Source: Paracoccus onchidii (GTDB taxonomy: Bacteria; Pseudomonadota; Alphaproteobacteria; Rhodobacterales; Rhodobacteraceae). From it: a stretch of 64,000 nucleotides of DNA. This document shows positions 43,114-52,669 of this stretch, in pieces. Location: positions 62,001 to 126,000 of the forward strand of contig NZ_JAQBIE010000002.1 in the NCBI RefSeq assembly GCF_028294535.1. The letters run 5' to 3'. Position 1 is the stretch's first letter. Each line of letters opens with the position of its first letter. Under the pieces are notes generated by a model. It made no database searches. It was not told the origin of the DNA and was given only the letters and a program-made list of their open reading frames with translations. Made by a program: the position numbers and the translations under genes.

Positions 43114-44633
43114 ACGGTCTTCTCCTCTGCAGGAGTTGTCTGGACAACCCCCATCGCCAGACGGACAATTGCGTCTTCGCTGGCCTCTTCGTCCTGCAAT
43201 TCCCCCATAATCCGGCCTTGCCGCATGACGAGGACGCGGTCGGCAAGGCCAATCACCTCTTGCATCTCGGATGAGATGACCACGATCGCCTGTCCCTGAC
43301 TGGCTAGATTACGAATGAATTCATACATTTGTTGCTTGGTTCCGATATCGATCCCGCGCGTCGGCTCATCAATGATCACGATCCGCGGTTCGGCCAGCAA
43401 AACCTTGGCAAACAGCAGCTTTTGCTGATTTCCGCCCGATAGATTCCGGATAAGCGAGTCGCGATGCCCGCGAATGTCGAAATCGGCGATCGCGCGGGTC
43501 AGGGCGTCGTCTTCGGCAGCCCGATCGATCCGTCCACGATCGACAAACCGTTCCAGCGCCTGAAGTGTCAGGTTCTCGTGCATTCCCTTGTCCAGCAGCA
43601 ATCCGCGCGTCTTGCGATCTTCGGTCAGATAGCACATCCCCAGTGCCTGGGCCTGCCAGGGCTGATCAATCTGCACCGGCTTGCCGAATACCCGAATATC
43701 ACCCTGCCCCGGGCGCAAGCCGCAAATCGCCTCGAAGGTTTCGGTTCGCCCTGACCCGATCAGCCCCGCAACCCCCAGGATCTCGCCCTGACGCAGCGAC
43801 AGCGATATATCCGTCGCATGACCCGCTACGTTCAGATTTCGGACCTCCAGCGCCAGATCGCCCGGCTGTCCCAGCTTGGGCGCGAACAGGTCGGACATCT
43901 CACGCCCGACCATCGCCGTCGCCATGTCATGTTCGTCCATTTCAGCGGCAGGGCCTGACCACACCACGCGACCATCGCGCATGATTGTCAGATCATCGGC
44001 AATTTCCGAGACCTCGTCCAGCTTGTGCGAAGTGAACAGAACAGCGGTGCCCGCCTCTTTCAGCGCGCGCACCTGACGCAGCAGAACCGCCGTTTCCGAC
44101 CGTGTCAGAACAGCGGTGGGTTCATCCATGATCAAAACGCGGGTATCGCGCAACAGCGCCTTGGCGATCTCGACCATTTGCTTGTCGGAATTGGATAAAT
44201 CCGACACGCGGCGATCGGGCGAGACAGAACAATCCAGCCGCGCCAACAATTCGCGCGTCCTGCGCCGCATCGCCGGCTTGTCCAGCAGCAAGCCGCGCCT
44301 GATCTCGCGGCCAAGAAAGATATTCTGCTCGACCGTCAATTGCTCGGCCAGATTGAATTCTTGGTGGATCATCGAGATCCCAAGACCTTCTGCCTCGGCG
44401 ATGGTTTGAAAGCGAACCGGCTGGCCGTCAAACTCGACCTCACCCTGACTGGGCGGCTGATAACCCGCCATGATCTTCATGGTGGTCGACTTGCCGGCAC
44501 CGTTTTCACCGATCAATGCATGAACCCGGCCGGGACGCAGCACGATATCGACATCATGCAACACCTCGATCGGGCCGAAACTGCGGCTGACCCGACGCAG
44601 TTCCAGAACCGGCTGGTTCACAACGTCACCCAT
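43110..44633 (-). CDS. sugar ABC transporter ATP-binding protein with tandem nucleotide-binding domains
   Basis: The 507-aa protein has two ATPase domains as in RbsA/XylG. The first has Walker A GENGAGKST and Walker [12 protein letters not shown]. The second is the usual degenerate copy with GLIGSGRTE in place of a full Walker A and a strong signature NLSGGNQQK with VIIDEPTRGID. It drives import through the next-encoded permease. It overlaps the Gfo/Idh/MocA gene by 16 bases. Confidence 0.92.
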   Translation of the reverse strand: MGDVVNQPVLELRRVSRSFGPIEVLHDVDIVLRPGRVHALIGENGAGKSTTMKIMAGYQPPSQGEVEFDGQPVRFQTIAEAEGLGISMIHQEFNLAEQLTVEQNIFLGREIRRGLLLDKPAMRRRTRELLARLDCSVSPDRRVSDLSNSDKQMVEIAKALLRDTRVLIMDEPTAVLTRSETAVLLRQVRALKEAGTAVLFTSHKLDEVSEIADDLTIMRDGRVVWSGPAAEMDEHDMATAMVGREMSDLFAPKLGQPGDLALEVRNLNVAGHATDISLSLRQGEILGVAGLIGSGRTETFEAICGLRPGQGDIRVFGKPVQIDQPWQAQALGMCYLTEDRKTRGLLLDKGMHENLTLQALERFVDRGRIDRAAEDDALTRAIADFDIRGHRDSLIRNLSGGNQQKLLFAKVLLAEPRIVIIDEPTRGIDIGTKQQMYEFIRNLASQGQAIVVISSEMQEVIGLADRVLVMRQGRIMGELQDEEASEDAIVRLAMGVVQTTPAEEKTV

Positions 44634-45760
44634 GCGGCATCCTCGGCGGACGAGCGGATGCAGGCGTCAATAAAACGCATCCCGGCCAGCCCTGCATCGA
44701 TGCCCGGCAACAGGTCCAGAACCGGATCACGCCGCCCCTGTTGAGCCGCACGGATTGCCTGTGCGGCGCCCGCATAGATATTGGCGAAGCCTTCAAGATA
44801 ACCCTCGGGATGGCCACCGGGAACACGCGAGACGGCATTGGCCTCTTCTGTGGCACCGGCGCCTGCGCGGGTCAGCAAACGCTTTGGTTCACCGAATGGC
44901 GTGAACCAAAGATAGTTCGGATCCTCTTGCGCCCATTCCAGACCGCCCTTTTCACCATAAACACGCAGCTTCAGGCCATTCTCATTGCCGGGCGCAACCT
45001 GACTGCACCACAGCATACCACGCATGCCGCCGTCGAAACGCAGCATGACATTCGCGTTGTCATCCACCCGGCGCCCCGGCACGAAGCTTTGCAGATCCGC
45101 TGCCAGTTTCTCGACATTCCGTCCGGTCACAAAACATGCGAGATTATGCGCGTGGCTGCCAATATCCCCGACCGAACCGCCCGCACCCGAACGTTCCGGG
45201 TCGGTTCGCCATTCGGCCTGTTTATTCGTGCCGGTTTGTTCGGCCGCCTCGGTCAACCAATCCTGCGGGTATTCGACCTGCACGACACGCAGATCCCCCA
45301 ATGCGCCAGCCGCGACCATCGCCTGCGCCTGACGGATCATGGGATAACCCGTATAATTGTGGGTCAGAACAAACAACGCCTTGGATTCGGAAACAGCCTT
45401 GGCCAGTTCATCGGCCTGTTGCATCGTCGCCGTCAACGGCTTGTCGCAGATGACGTGAATACCGCGTGCCAGAAACGCCCTGGCGGCGGCCGCATGCACG
45501 TGGTTTGGCGTGACGATCGAGACCGCCTCGATTCCGTCCGCACGCCCGGCCTCGGCCTCGGCCATGTCTTCAAAGCTACCATAGCACCGGTCTTCCTCCA
45601 ACCCCAGCGCAATACCGCTTTCGCGGGATTTCTCGGCCGTCGAAGACAGCGCACCGGCCACCAGATCAAATTCGCCGTCGATCCGCGCCGCGATGCGATG
45701 CACCCCGCCAATAAAGGCGTCTTTTCCGCCGCCAACCATTCCCAGTTTGATACGCGCCAT
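44618..45760 (-). CDS. Gfo/Idh/MocA-family NAD(P)-dependent oxidoreductase
   Basis: The 380-aa protein has the Rossmann start LGMVGGGKDAFIGGVHR, then TPNHVHAAAARAFL and CDKPLTATM (a CDKP form of the usual EKP motif). A long C-terminal substrate domain follows. The family oxidises or reduces sugars and inositols at a ring carbon. In this operon it stands next to a TIM-barrel isomerase/epimerase, a pairing seen in cyclitol and rare-sugar pathways. That pairing is unusual next to xylA and suggests the imported sugar is modified before or instead of simple isomerisation. Confidence 0.85.
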   Translation of the reverse strand: MARIKLGMVGGGKDAFIGGVHRIAARIDGEFDLVAGALSSTAEKSRESGIALGLEEDRCYGSFEDMAEAEAGRADGIEAVSIVTPNHVHAAAARAFLARGIHVICDKPLTATMQQADELAKAVSESKALFVLTHNYTGYPMIRQAQAMVAAGALGDLRVVQVEYPQDWLTEAAEQTGTNKQAEWRTDPERSGAGGSVGDIGSHAHNLACFVTGRNVEKLAADLQSFVPGRRVDDNANVMLRFDGGMRGMLWCSQVAPGNENGLKLRVYGEKGGLEWAQEDPNYLWFTPFGEPKRLLTRAGAGATEEANAVSRVPGGHPEGYLEGFANIYAGAAQAIRAAQQGRRDPVLDLLPGIDAGLAGMRFIDACIRSSAEDAAWVTL

Positions 45761-45762
45761 GC

Positions 45763-46815
45763 TCAGATCCCCAGCATCCTGCGATTGGCGGCATCATCGG
45801 TGCCCCCGCCCGCGAAATCGTCAAATGCCTTTTCGGTGACCCGAATGATATGATCGCGAACGAAGCTCGCGCCTTCGCGGGCACCATCTTCGGGATGCTT
45901 CAGGCAGCATTCCCATTCGACCACAGCCCAGCCATCAAAGTCATTCGCCGTCAAACGGGAAAACACGGCCCCGAAATCGACCTGACCATCCCCAAGCGAC
46001 CGAAAGCGCCCCGCCCTGTCGACCCAGGATTGAAACCCGCCGTAGACACCTTTGCGCCCATTCGGGTTGAACTCGGCATCCTTGACATGGAACATGCGGA
46101 TCCGGTCTTTGTAGATGTCAATGTTCTCAATGTAATCAAGACATTGAAGAACATAATGCGACGGATCATACAACATGCAGGCACGCGCATGATCGCCGGT
46201 CCGGTCCAGGAACATTTCATAGCTGTCGCCATCATGCAGGTCTTCGCCGGGATGGATTTCATAACAGATATCAACGCCGCATTCTTCGGCATGATCCAGC
46301 AGCGGACGCCACCGAGCCGCCAGTTCATCAAAGGCGGCCTCGACCAGACCGGCAGGACGTTGGGGCCACGGATAGACAAAAGGCCAGGCCAACGCGCCCG
46401 AAAAGCTGGCCATCGCGCCCAACCCCATATTGCGAGACGCATCAAGCGCCTTTCTAACCTGGTCGACGGCCCATTCCTGTCGTGCCTTGGGGTTTCCACG
46501 CACCTCGGGGGCAGCGAAACCATCAAAGGCTTCGTCATAGGCGGGATGCACCGCGACCAGCTGCCCCTGCAAATGGGTCGACAGCTCGGTCACCTCGACG
46601 CCGTTCCGGGCCGCAATACCCTTGAATTCGTCGCAATAGTCGCGGCTTTGCGCGGCGCGGGAAAGGTCGATCAGGCGCCCGTCCCAACTGGGCACCTGAA
46701 CGCCCTTATAGCCGCAATCGGCCGCCCATTTCGTGATACTGTCCCAGCTGTTAAATGGCGCTTCATCCCCGGCGAATTGCGCCAGAAACAAGGCCGGTCC
46801 CTTGATCGTCTTCAT
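45763..46815 (-). CDS. sugar phosphate isomerase/epimerase family protein (AP endonuclease 2-like TIM barrel)
   Basis: The 350-aa protein has the IolE/xylose-isomerase-like barrel with CYEIHPGEDLHDG, MLYDPSHYVLQ, MFHVKDAEFN and a WAVVEWEC glutamate, the metal-binding set of the family. It lies between the oxidoreductase (two-base gap) and xylA (27-base gap). Members epimerise or isomerise free sugars or keto-inositols. The exact reaction cannot be read, but the pairing with Gfo/Idh/MocA implies a common substrate. Confidence 0.82.
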   Translation of the reverse strand: MKTIKGPALFLAQFAGDEAPFNSWDSITKWAADCGYKGVQVPSWDGRLIDLSRAAQSRDYCDEFKGIAARNGVEVTELSTHLQGQLVAVHPAYDEAFDGFAAPEVRGNPKARQEWAVDQVRKALDASRNMGLGAMASFSGALAWPFVYPWPQRPAGLVEAAFDELAARWRPLLDHAEECGVDICYEIHPGEDLHDGDSYEMFLDRTGDHARACMLYDPSHYVLQCLDYIENIDIYKDRIRMFHVKDAEFNPNGRKGVYGGFQSWVDRAGRFRSLGDGQVDFGAVFSRLTANDFDGWAVVEWECCLKHPEDGAREGASFVRDHIIRVTEKAFDDFAGGGTDDAANRRMLGI

Positions 46816-46842
46816 CTCTTCCTCCCCGATCCGGCAACACTA

Positions 46843-48147
46843 TCAGACATAGCGGTTCACCAGATTCTCCAGAATTTCCTGTCGCCCGGATACGGGATCA
46901 GGATTCAGGCCGTCTGCCAATGCCTTGTCGGCAATGGCTTCCAAACTTGCATCCGGGCCCAGCATTGCTTGCGCCTCGGGTCGTTGCCATCCGGCATATC
47001 TTTCGCGCCTTGCGTCCTCGAGGCGATTTTCGTCCAACATATTTGCCGCTGCCCTGAGGCCCCGTGCGCAGACATCCATCGCCCCTGCATGCGCCGCGAC
47101 CAGATCCACGGGATCCAATGACTGACGCCGCAACTTGGCGTCGAAATTGGTTCCACCGGTGGTGAAGCCGCCAGCCTTAAGAATTTCGTAATAAGCCAGC
47201 GCGACCTCGGGGACGTTATTTGGAAACTGATCCGTGTCCCAACCCGATTGATAATCGTTGCGGTTCATATCTATCGAACCAAACAGCCCCAAGGCATTTG
47301 CCATCGCGAGTTCATGTTCAAAGCTATGCCCGGCCAGGATTGCATGGCCCTGTTCGATGTTCAGCTTGACCTCATTTTCCAAGCCATACCGTTTCAGGAA
47401 GCCATAGACCGTCGCCACGTCGAAATCATATTGATGCTTGGTCGGTTCCTGCGGCTTGGGTTCGATCAGGATGGCACCCTTGAACCCGATCTTGTGTTTG
47501 TGCTCGACAACCAGCGACAGAAAGCGGCCCATGTGGTCCAGCTCTTGCCCCGGATCGGTGTTCAGCAGGGTTTCATAGCCTTCCCGCCCGCCCCACAGCA
47601 CATAATTCTCTCCGCCCAAACGGTGCGTCACTTCCAGACAATCGCGCACAGTCGCTGCCGCATAGGCGAAAACATCCGGGTCAGGATTCGTGGCGGCGCC
47701 TGACATATAGCGGCGATTGGTGAACAAATTGGCCGTGCCCCATAGCAGCCGTGGCCCACCATCCGCCATCTTTTCTGAAAAGATATCGGCTATCCTGTTC
47801 AGGCGATCCCGGCTTTCGGCAAGGTTGTCGCCTTCGGGGCGGACATCATGGTCGTGAAAGCAGAAGAACGGCACACCCAGAATGCGAAAGAACTCGAACG
47901 CGGCATCGGCACGTTGCTCGGCCAGTTCCATTGTGTCTGCAGGAAACCACGGACGCTCGAATGTGCGCCCGCCAAACGGATCACCACCTTCCCAGCCAAA
48001 GCTGTGCCAATAGGCAACCGCAAAGCGCAGATGATCGGACATGCGTTTGCCCATGACCAATTCATCCGGATTGTAATGGCGAAATGCCAATCCGTCACTG
48101 GCCGGATCGAAGCTCAGGGGGGGAATTGAATCGAAATATCCACTCAT
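46843..48147 (-). CDS. xylA: xylose isomerase
   Basis: The 434-aa protein has the length and signatures of class II xylose isomerase: [10 protein letters not shown] with the catalytic His and Asp, [29 protein letters not shown] and [11 protein letters not shown]. The metal-binding Glu and Asp residues appear intact. It converts D-xylose to D-xylulose, and commonly D-glucose to D-fructose, in the cytoplasm. It directly follows the LacI gene with a four-base overlap. No xylulokinase gene is in the operon. Confidence 0.95.
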   Translation of the reverse strand: MSGYFDSIPPLSFDPASDGLAFRHYNPDELVMGKRMSDHLRFAVAYWHSFGWEGGDPFGGRTFERPWFPADTMELAEQRADAAFEFFRILGVPFFCFHDHDVRPEGDNLAESRDRLNRIADIFSEKMADGGPRLLWGTANLFTNRRYMSGAATNPDPDVFAYAAATVRDCLEVTHRLGGENYVLWGGREGYETLLNTDPGQELDHMGRFLSLVVEHKHKIGFKGAILIEPKPQEPTKHQYDFDVATVYGFLKRYGLENEVKLNIEQGHAILAGHSFEHELAMANALGLFGSIDMNRNDYQSGWDTDQFPNNVPEVALAYYEILKAGGFTTGGTNFDAKLRRQSLDPVDLVAAHAGAMDVCARGLRAAANMLDENRLEDARRERYAGWQRPEAQAMLGPDASLEAIADKALADGLNPDPVSGRQEILENLVNRYV

Positions 48148-49187
48148 GCGTGTTCTCCGTCGCCGGTCGGACCGGGCAGGTTATCTTTCAGATAGATTGT
48201 CGGTGTAATCTCGGCCTGTATGGGCACCTCGCCATCAACGATTGCCTTCATGGCATCCAGCGCCTGAGCGATTTCCTCGGCAGGTTTCTGATCGATCACC
48301 GCATCGACAAGACCACCTTCCAGAGCCACGCGGGAATGTGGCGACAATTCGTGCAGCACCACAAAAGGACGCGCGCCGCCCATCTCACCAAGGATCCTGA
48401 TCAGCGCCCTGTTGCCGGCGCCGATCGAATAAATTCCCGTTATGTCCGGATCCATTGTCAGAACCTTGCCGACATGTTCCAGCATCCTGTCAGGTCGGTC
48501 CATGACCTCAAGCGCGGGCAATAACGATATTCCGCCAACCCCGGCAAGAACATCGCTGACGCCGCGCAGACGTTCGCGGTGATCGCGAACGCCCAGCTTG
48601 CCAAGTATCGGCAGGATACGACCGTATCTTGCGGTATGGGCCAAGCCGATCAACCGTCCCGCGGTTCGACCCGCAGCGATATTGTTGATGCCGATATAGG
48701 CGGCACGCGCATGGCTTTCGACGTCGGAAACCAGTGTGACCACCGCGATACCCAGCCCTGCCAATCGCGCCACCGCCGCACCCAGCCGGTCGGAATCCGC
48801 CCCGACTATTGCCACGCAATCGCAATCGCCCTCGGCAATTGACGCCAACTCTATGGCCAGCGCATCGGCATCCAGCGCGGGCACATCATGCACATCGACA
48901 TTGATACGATCCAGCGCACGTGCCCGCCCCTGATCCTGCGCGGCATCACGCAAGACCGAGAAGAAACCATGATCTCCCTGTGGCAGATAGAACCTGAAAC
49001 GATAGCTGCGGCGTCGCGACAGATTTGCCGCGTGAATATCACGGCGATAGCCAAGCTCTTGGATGGCGTGCTGGACGCGCAGGATCGACTTTTCTGCCAC
49101 CCCTCCACGCTGATTCAGCACGCGGTCGGCGGTTGAATAGCTGACACCTGCGGCCCGCGCCACATCATGCAGCGTCGGATTGCGCAT
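48144..49187 (-). CDS. LacI-family regulator, first gene of the xylA-ABC operon
   Basis: The 347-aa protein begins [29 protein letters not shown], the LacI helix-turn-helix, followed by a sugar-sensing domain ([18 protein letters not shown], then [14 protein letters not shown]). It is the leader of the seven-gene operon that continues into xylA. A perfect 24-bp palindrome 36 bases upstream of its start is the likely self-regulated operator. The YSTADRV form of the recognition helix is seen in rhizobial sugar repressors of this type. Confidence 0.9.
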   Translation of the reverse strand: MRNPTLHDVARAAGVSYSTADRVLNQRGGVAEKSILRVQHAIQELGYRRDIHAANLSRRRSYRFRFYLPQGDHGFFSVLRDAAQDQGRARALDRINVDVHDVPALDADALAIELASIAEGDCDCVAIVGADSDRLGAAVARLAGLGIAVVTLVSDVESHARAAYIGINNIAAGRTAGRLIGLAHTARYGRILPILGKLGVRDHRERLRGVSDVLAGVGGISLLPALEVMDRPDRMLEHVGKVLTMDPDITGIYSIGAGNRALIRILGEMGGARPFVVLHELSPHSRVALEGGLVDAVIDQKPAEEIAQALDAMKAIVDGEVPIQAEITPTIYLKDNLPGPTGDGEHA

Positions 49188-49222
49188 ACCCGAATCTCCT
49201 CCCTTAGCCCAACATCGCGCTG

Positions 49223-49246
49223 AAAATGATTGACGTCAATCATTTT
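49223..49246. promoter_or_regulatory. perfect 24-bp palindrome, probable LacI-family operator
   Basis: The left half is AAAATGATTGAC and the right half is its exact reverse complement, with a central CG. It lies 36 bases before the LacI gene that starts the xylA operon and about 100 bases before the divergent coiled-coil gene. Confidence 0.85.
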
Positions 49247-49346
49247 ATGACAGACGTCTTTCAAATTTACCCTTTCGCTCTGTTCCGGCTTGAGCCGCGC
49301 CTTTTGCACATGCATGATTTCACAAGACTGAGAAAAGGTGAGCACC

Positions 49347-49799
49347 ATGTTTCTAGTGCGATTGGGCAAGGCAATCAGAAACCTCGCGCTCGCGTTGATC
49401 AACGCAACGCTCATCCTGCTGGCGATATGCCTGTGGTTTGGATGGAAGCTGATGGCCGAGGTCAACGGCGTCACCCAGAACATGGCAAGCAATCTGGTAT
49501 CGGCGCAGCCCGCGCTCGATCGCATTGATACCTTGCGCGCTGAAATCGTTGGACTGCGCACGGATCTGGCAGATCTGCGGGAAACTGGCAGTGACACGGC
49601 CGATGCAGCCGTTGCGAAACTGCAAGACCGGGCCGCCGGACTGGAGGCCCGACTCGCGGAATTTCAGAACATGTCCCAATATCTTGCCGATGATCCCGGG
49701 ATCATCCTTGATCGCGCTGTGTCAACGGCGGTTACGCAATTGGCCCACGAGGCGCAGGGCATGCTGCAATGCAAGATCGCGCCAACCGCCGCAGACTAG
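49347..49799 (+). CDS. membrane-anchored coiled-coil protein of unknown function
   Basis: The 150-aa protein is not one I recognise. It begins with a positively charged lead and one hydrophobic helix (LALALINATLILLAICLWFG), then a region from about residue 50 to 110 with heptad-like Leu/Ile/Ala spacing that suggests a coiled coil. A single late cysteine (MLQCKIAP) is present. An AAAAGGTG site precedes the ATG. The gene is divergent from the LacI-xylA operon and ends four bases before the convergent yehW. Membrane tethering with a periplasmic or cytoplasmic coil is the most that can be said. Confidence 0.7.
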   Translation: MFLVRLGKAIRNLALALINATLILLAICLWFGWKLMAEVNGVTQNMASNLVSAQPALDRIDTLRAEIVGLRTDLADLRETGSDTADAAVAKLQDRAAGLEARLAEFQNMSQYLADDPGIILDRAVSTAVTQLAHEAQGMLQCKIAPTAAD

Positions 49800-49803
49800 G
49801 GCG

Positions 49804-50541
49804 TCAGCCCTGCCCGGCACGCCGGGACATGCGCCGCTCCAGTGCCACGAACCCGTCATGGACCAAGACAGCGATGGCCCCGACCACAAGCCCCCCTTGC
49901 AGGATGAACGCGATATTGTTTGACAGCAGTCCCGCGATGATCACCTCGCCAAGCGTCCGGGCCGCCACAGTCGATCCGATGGTCGCCGTTGAAATCGCGA
50001 TCACGGTCGACAACCTGACACCGCCAAGAATGACCGGCATCGCCAATGGCAGCTCTACCTGCCACAGGCGTTGCCGGTCAGACATGCCCATCCCGCGCGC
50101 GGCCTCTTGAACGGTCGGCGGCAGGTTGGATAACCCGGTCATGGTATTCTCAAATATCGGCAACAAGCCATAAAGGAACAACGCCACAAGGGTCGGGCCA
50201 TTGCCGAACCCCATCGCGGGAACGGCTAGGGCCAGAACGGCAATCGGTGGAAAGGTTTGCCCGATATTGGCCAAGGCACGGGACAACGGAAGGAACTCGG
50301 ACCAGTTTGGGCGCGTCACCAGAACCGCCAGCCCAACCGCGATCACGGTCGCGCCTAACACCGCCGTCACCACGATGGCCATATGATTCAACGCCAGCGA
50401 CAACAGATCGCTTTGCACATAGATCGGCGGCGCACCGCGCGTCGTGAACAACGCAAAGAACGGGGCAAAAACCTCTGGCTGGACAAGAAATACGGCCAAG
50501 AGCGCAAGCATTGCCAGCCGTATCAGAATGGCCATGCTCAT
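49804..50541 (-). CDS. yehW: YehW-type osmoprotectant ABC permease
   Basis: The 245-aa membrane protein has the ABC permease loop ARGMGMSDRQRLWQVELPLA and the GEVIIAGLLSNN segment of the ProW/YehW family. Its length equals E. coli YehW. The ATG overlaps the ATPase stop (ATGA). It is the last gene of an osmF-yehY-yehX-yehW order and forms, with YehY, the channel for a quaternary amine such as glycine betaine. Confidence 0.85.
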   Translation of the reverse strand: MSMAILIRLAMLALLAVFLVQPEVFAPFFALFTTRGAPPIYVQSDLLSLALNHMAIVVTAVLGATVIAVGLAVLVTRPNWSEFLPLSRALANIGQTFPPIAVLALAVPAMGFGNGPTLVALFLYGLLPIFENTMTGLSNLPPTVQEAARGMGMSDRQRLWQVELPLAMPVILGGVRLSTVIAISTATIGSTVAARTLGEVIIAGLLSNNIAFILQGGLVVGAIAVLVHDGFVALERRMSRRAGQG

Positions 50542-51473
50542 ACCGGTTTTTCCGCTTGTGATTGCAGCGCGGCGCGGGTGATGCGCCCCACCGGGGCGCC
50601 GCCCTCTTGCACCGGCGCAGCTTCGCGTCCCGACCACAACAACTCGGCATAAGCGGCGCGCGCGTTCGCCCAAGCATCGATGGCAGGACCAGAGGCCGGC
50701 CCCTTTTCGATCAGGTCGCGCACCCGTTGCAATGCCAGCATTCGAAATGGACGATCTTCGGACCCGATCAACGCTTCGACAAAGGGGGTGCCCGGACGCG
50801 CGATGATGTCTGCCGGGGGCGCGAATTGCAGCAGTCTGCCCTGATCCATCACCGCGATATTGTGACCCAGGGATATGGCTTCGTTCATGTCATGGGTCAC
50901 CAGCACGATGGTCGTCCCGATGCGTCGCTGGATTGCCAACAGATCATCCTGCGCCTTGGCCCTGATGATCGGATCCAACGCGCCAAACGGCTCATCCATC
51001 AGCAGGATGTTTGGCCCCGCGGCCAACGCACGGGCAACACCCACGCGCTGTTGCTGCCCACCCGACAGCTCATGCGGCATACGGTCGCGAAACTCGCCCG
51101 GCTCCAGCCCGAACAGGTCAAGCAGCTCATCCACCCGCGCCGCAATGCGCGCCTGCTTCCAGCCCAAAAGCCGGGGAACCGTGCCAATATTGCGCCCGAC
51201 ACTACGATGCGGGAACAGCCCGTGCCCCTGGATCGCATAGCCAATCCTGCGCCGCAATTCATACGCCGGGATGCTGGACGTTTCCTCGCCATCGATCAGG
51301 ATCCGTCCACTGCTGGGTTGAACCAACCGATTGATCATCCGCAACAATGTCGTCTTGCCCGACCCCGAGGTCCCGACGATGGTCGCGATCTCACCCGAGT
51401 TGATGGTCAATGAAACATCGTCGACCACGGTCACGCCGTCATAGATCTTGGTCAGGGATTGAAGTTCGATCAT
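50538..51473 (-). CDS. yehX: YehX-type osmoprotectant ABC ATP-binding protein
   Basis: The 311-aa ATPase has Walker A GTSGSGKTT, signature LSGGQQQRVG, Walker B ILLMDEPFGALD and switch His in VTHDM. The MNEAISLGHNIAVMDQGRLLQF segment is typical of ProV/OpuCA/YehX. A short C-terminal tail follows, without a clear pair of CBS domains. It overlaps the genes on both sides by four bases and energises the osmoprotectant importer. Confidence 0.88.
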   Translation of the reverse strand: MIELQSLTKIYDGVTVVDDVSLTINSGEIATIVGTSGSGKTTLLRMINRLVQPSSGRILIDGEETSSIPAYELRRRIGYAIQGHGLFPHRSVGRNIGTVPRLLGWKQARIAARVDELLDLFGLEPGEFRDRMPHELSGGQQQRVGVARALAAGPNILLMDEPFGALDPIIRAKAQDDLLAIQRRIGTTIVLVTHDMNEAISLGHNIAVMDQGRLLQFAPPADIIARPGTPFVEALIGSEDRPFRMLALQRVRDLIEKGPASGPAIDAWANARAAYAELLWSGREAAPVQEGGAPVGRITRAALQSQAEKPV

Positions 51474-52654
51474 GCGCGCATGGTCCTGGTTGCAGAGCTT
51501 TCACTGATTTCGACGACGGCATCCAAAAGCACCGCCGATGCGGTCGCCAAGATCACGGTCGGCAAGGCGCCCAGCAAAATAAGGTCGGTTGCCGTCTGTC
51601 CCATACCCTGAAACACGAACACACCAAAGCCGCCGCCGCCAATCAAACCGGCAATGGTTGCAAGCCCTATGTTCTGAACAAGGACGATGCGAATACCTGT
51701 CAGGATCACGGGAAATGCCAGCGGCACTTCGACCGCCATGAATGCCTGTCGACGGGTCATCCCCATGCCGAATGCCGCATCGCGTATTCTGCCGGGCACG
51801 TTTTCCAACCCGATGACCGTATTGGAAACCACAGGAAGCAACGAATAGGCAAACAGCGCAACCATGGCCGGCGCAGCGCCGATGCCCGAAACACCGATCC
51901 TGGCCGCCCCCGGAATTGTGGCTGCGATCCAGGCCAGCGGCGCGATCAACAGGCCGAATACGGCGATCGACGGAACCGTCTGGACGATATTCAATAGGTT
52001 CAACACCGCAGATTTCAACCGCGGCACGCGAAAGCACGCCACGCCGAGGGGAACCCCTATCAGAACAGCCGCACTCAGCGAACCAAATGCCAGCAACAGG
52101 TGGCGTTCGGCCTCGCGCCAGAACGCGGCGCTGCGCACCTGATATTCGCGCAGCACGGACAGATCGTCCCACTGCCCCGACCCCAGCAAAAGCAACAACC
52201 CCACGCCCGCCAACAGCACACCCAAAATGCGCCAGATCGGCCTCAGCTTCATCTTTGCCAGCGCATCGGTCACGGTCAGCGAAAGGGCAAACAGCAAAAG
52301 CCAGAAACCGGCAGCAGGGGATACCCGGGCCAGATCATTGCCCGCAGGCGTCAGATAGCCGCCCGCCTGGCCCATCAGCACCAACAATATCGCAACGCCC
52401 CCGATCGCGCCCCCCAATCGCAAACCGGGCACACGCAGCCAGATTGATGCGATGACGCAGATCAGCAGGGCGACGATCAGGATTCCCGCCTGAAAAGCCG
52501 GCAACGCCTGCCAGATCGGCAAGGCTTCGCCCGGAACGATCCGGTTCGCGCGCAGCAGCGCCAGCGGAAGCATCGTCCCCACGGCAACGAGCGCGGCGAT
52601 CAAGACGCCCAGCTTATCCGGGAGCCTGGAAAACAGACTGGGCCGGGCCGACAC
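51470..52654 (-). CDS. yehY: YehY-type osmoprotectant ABC permease
   Basis: The 394-aa protein has extra N-terminal membrane helices followed by the permease core, with FGMGMTRRQAFMAVEVPLA and GLIGGGGFGVFVFQG. This long form is characteristic of YehY. The start is a GTG 15 bases after the osmF stop. Together with YehW it makes a heteromeric channel. Confidence 0.86.
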   Translation of the reverse strand: MSARPSLFSRLPDKLGVLIAALVAVGTMLPLALLRANRIVPGEALPIWQALPAFQAGILIVALLICVIASIWLRVPGLRLGGAIGGVAILLVLMGQAGGYLTPAGNDLARVSPAAGFWLLLFALSLTVTDALAKMKLRPIWRILGVLLAGVGLLLLLGSGQWDDLSVLREYQVRSAAFWREAERHLLLAFGSLSAAVLIGVPLGVACFRVPRLKSAVLNLLNIVQTVPSIAVFGLLIAPLAWIAATIPGAARIGVSGIGAAPAMVALFAYSLLPVVSNTVIGLENVPGRIRDAAFGMGMTRRQAFMAVEVPLAFPVILTGIRIVLVQNIGLATIAGLIGGGGFGVFVFQGMGQTATDLILLGALPTVILATASAVLLDAVVEISESSATRTMRA

Positions 52655-52669
52655 GACTTGGCCGCCGGA

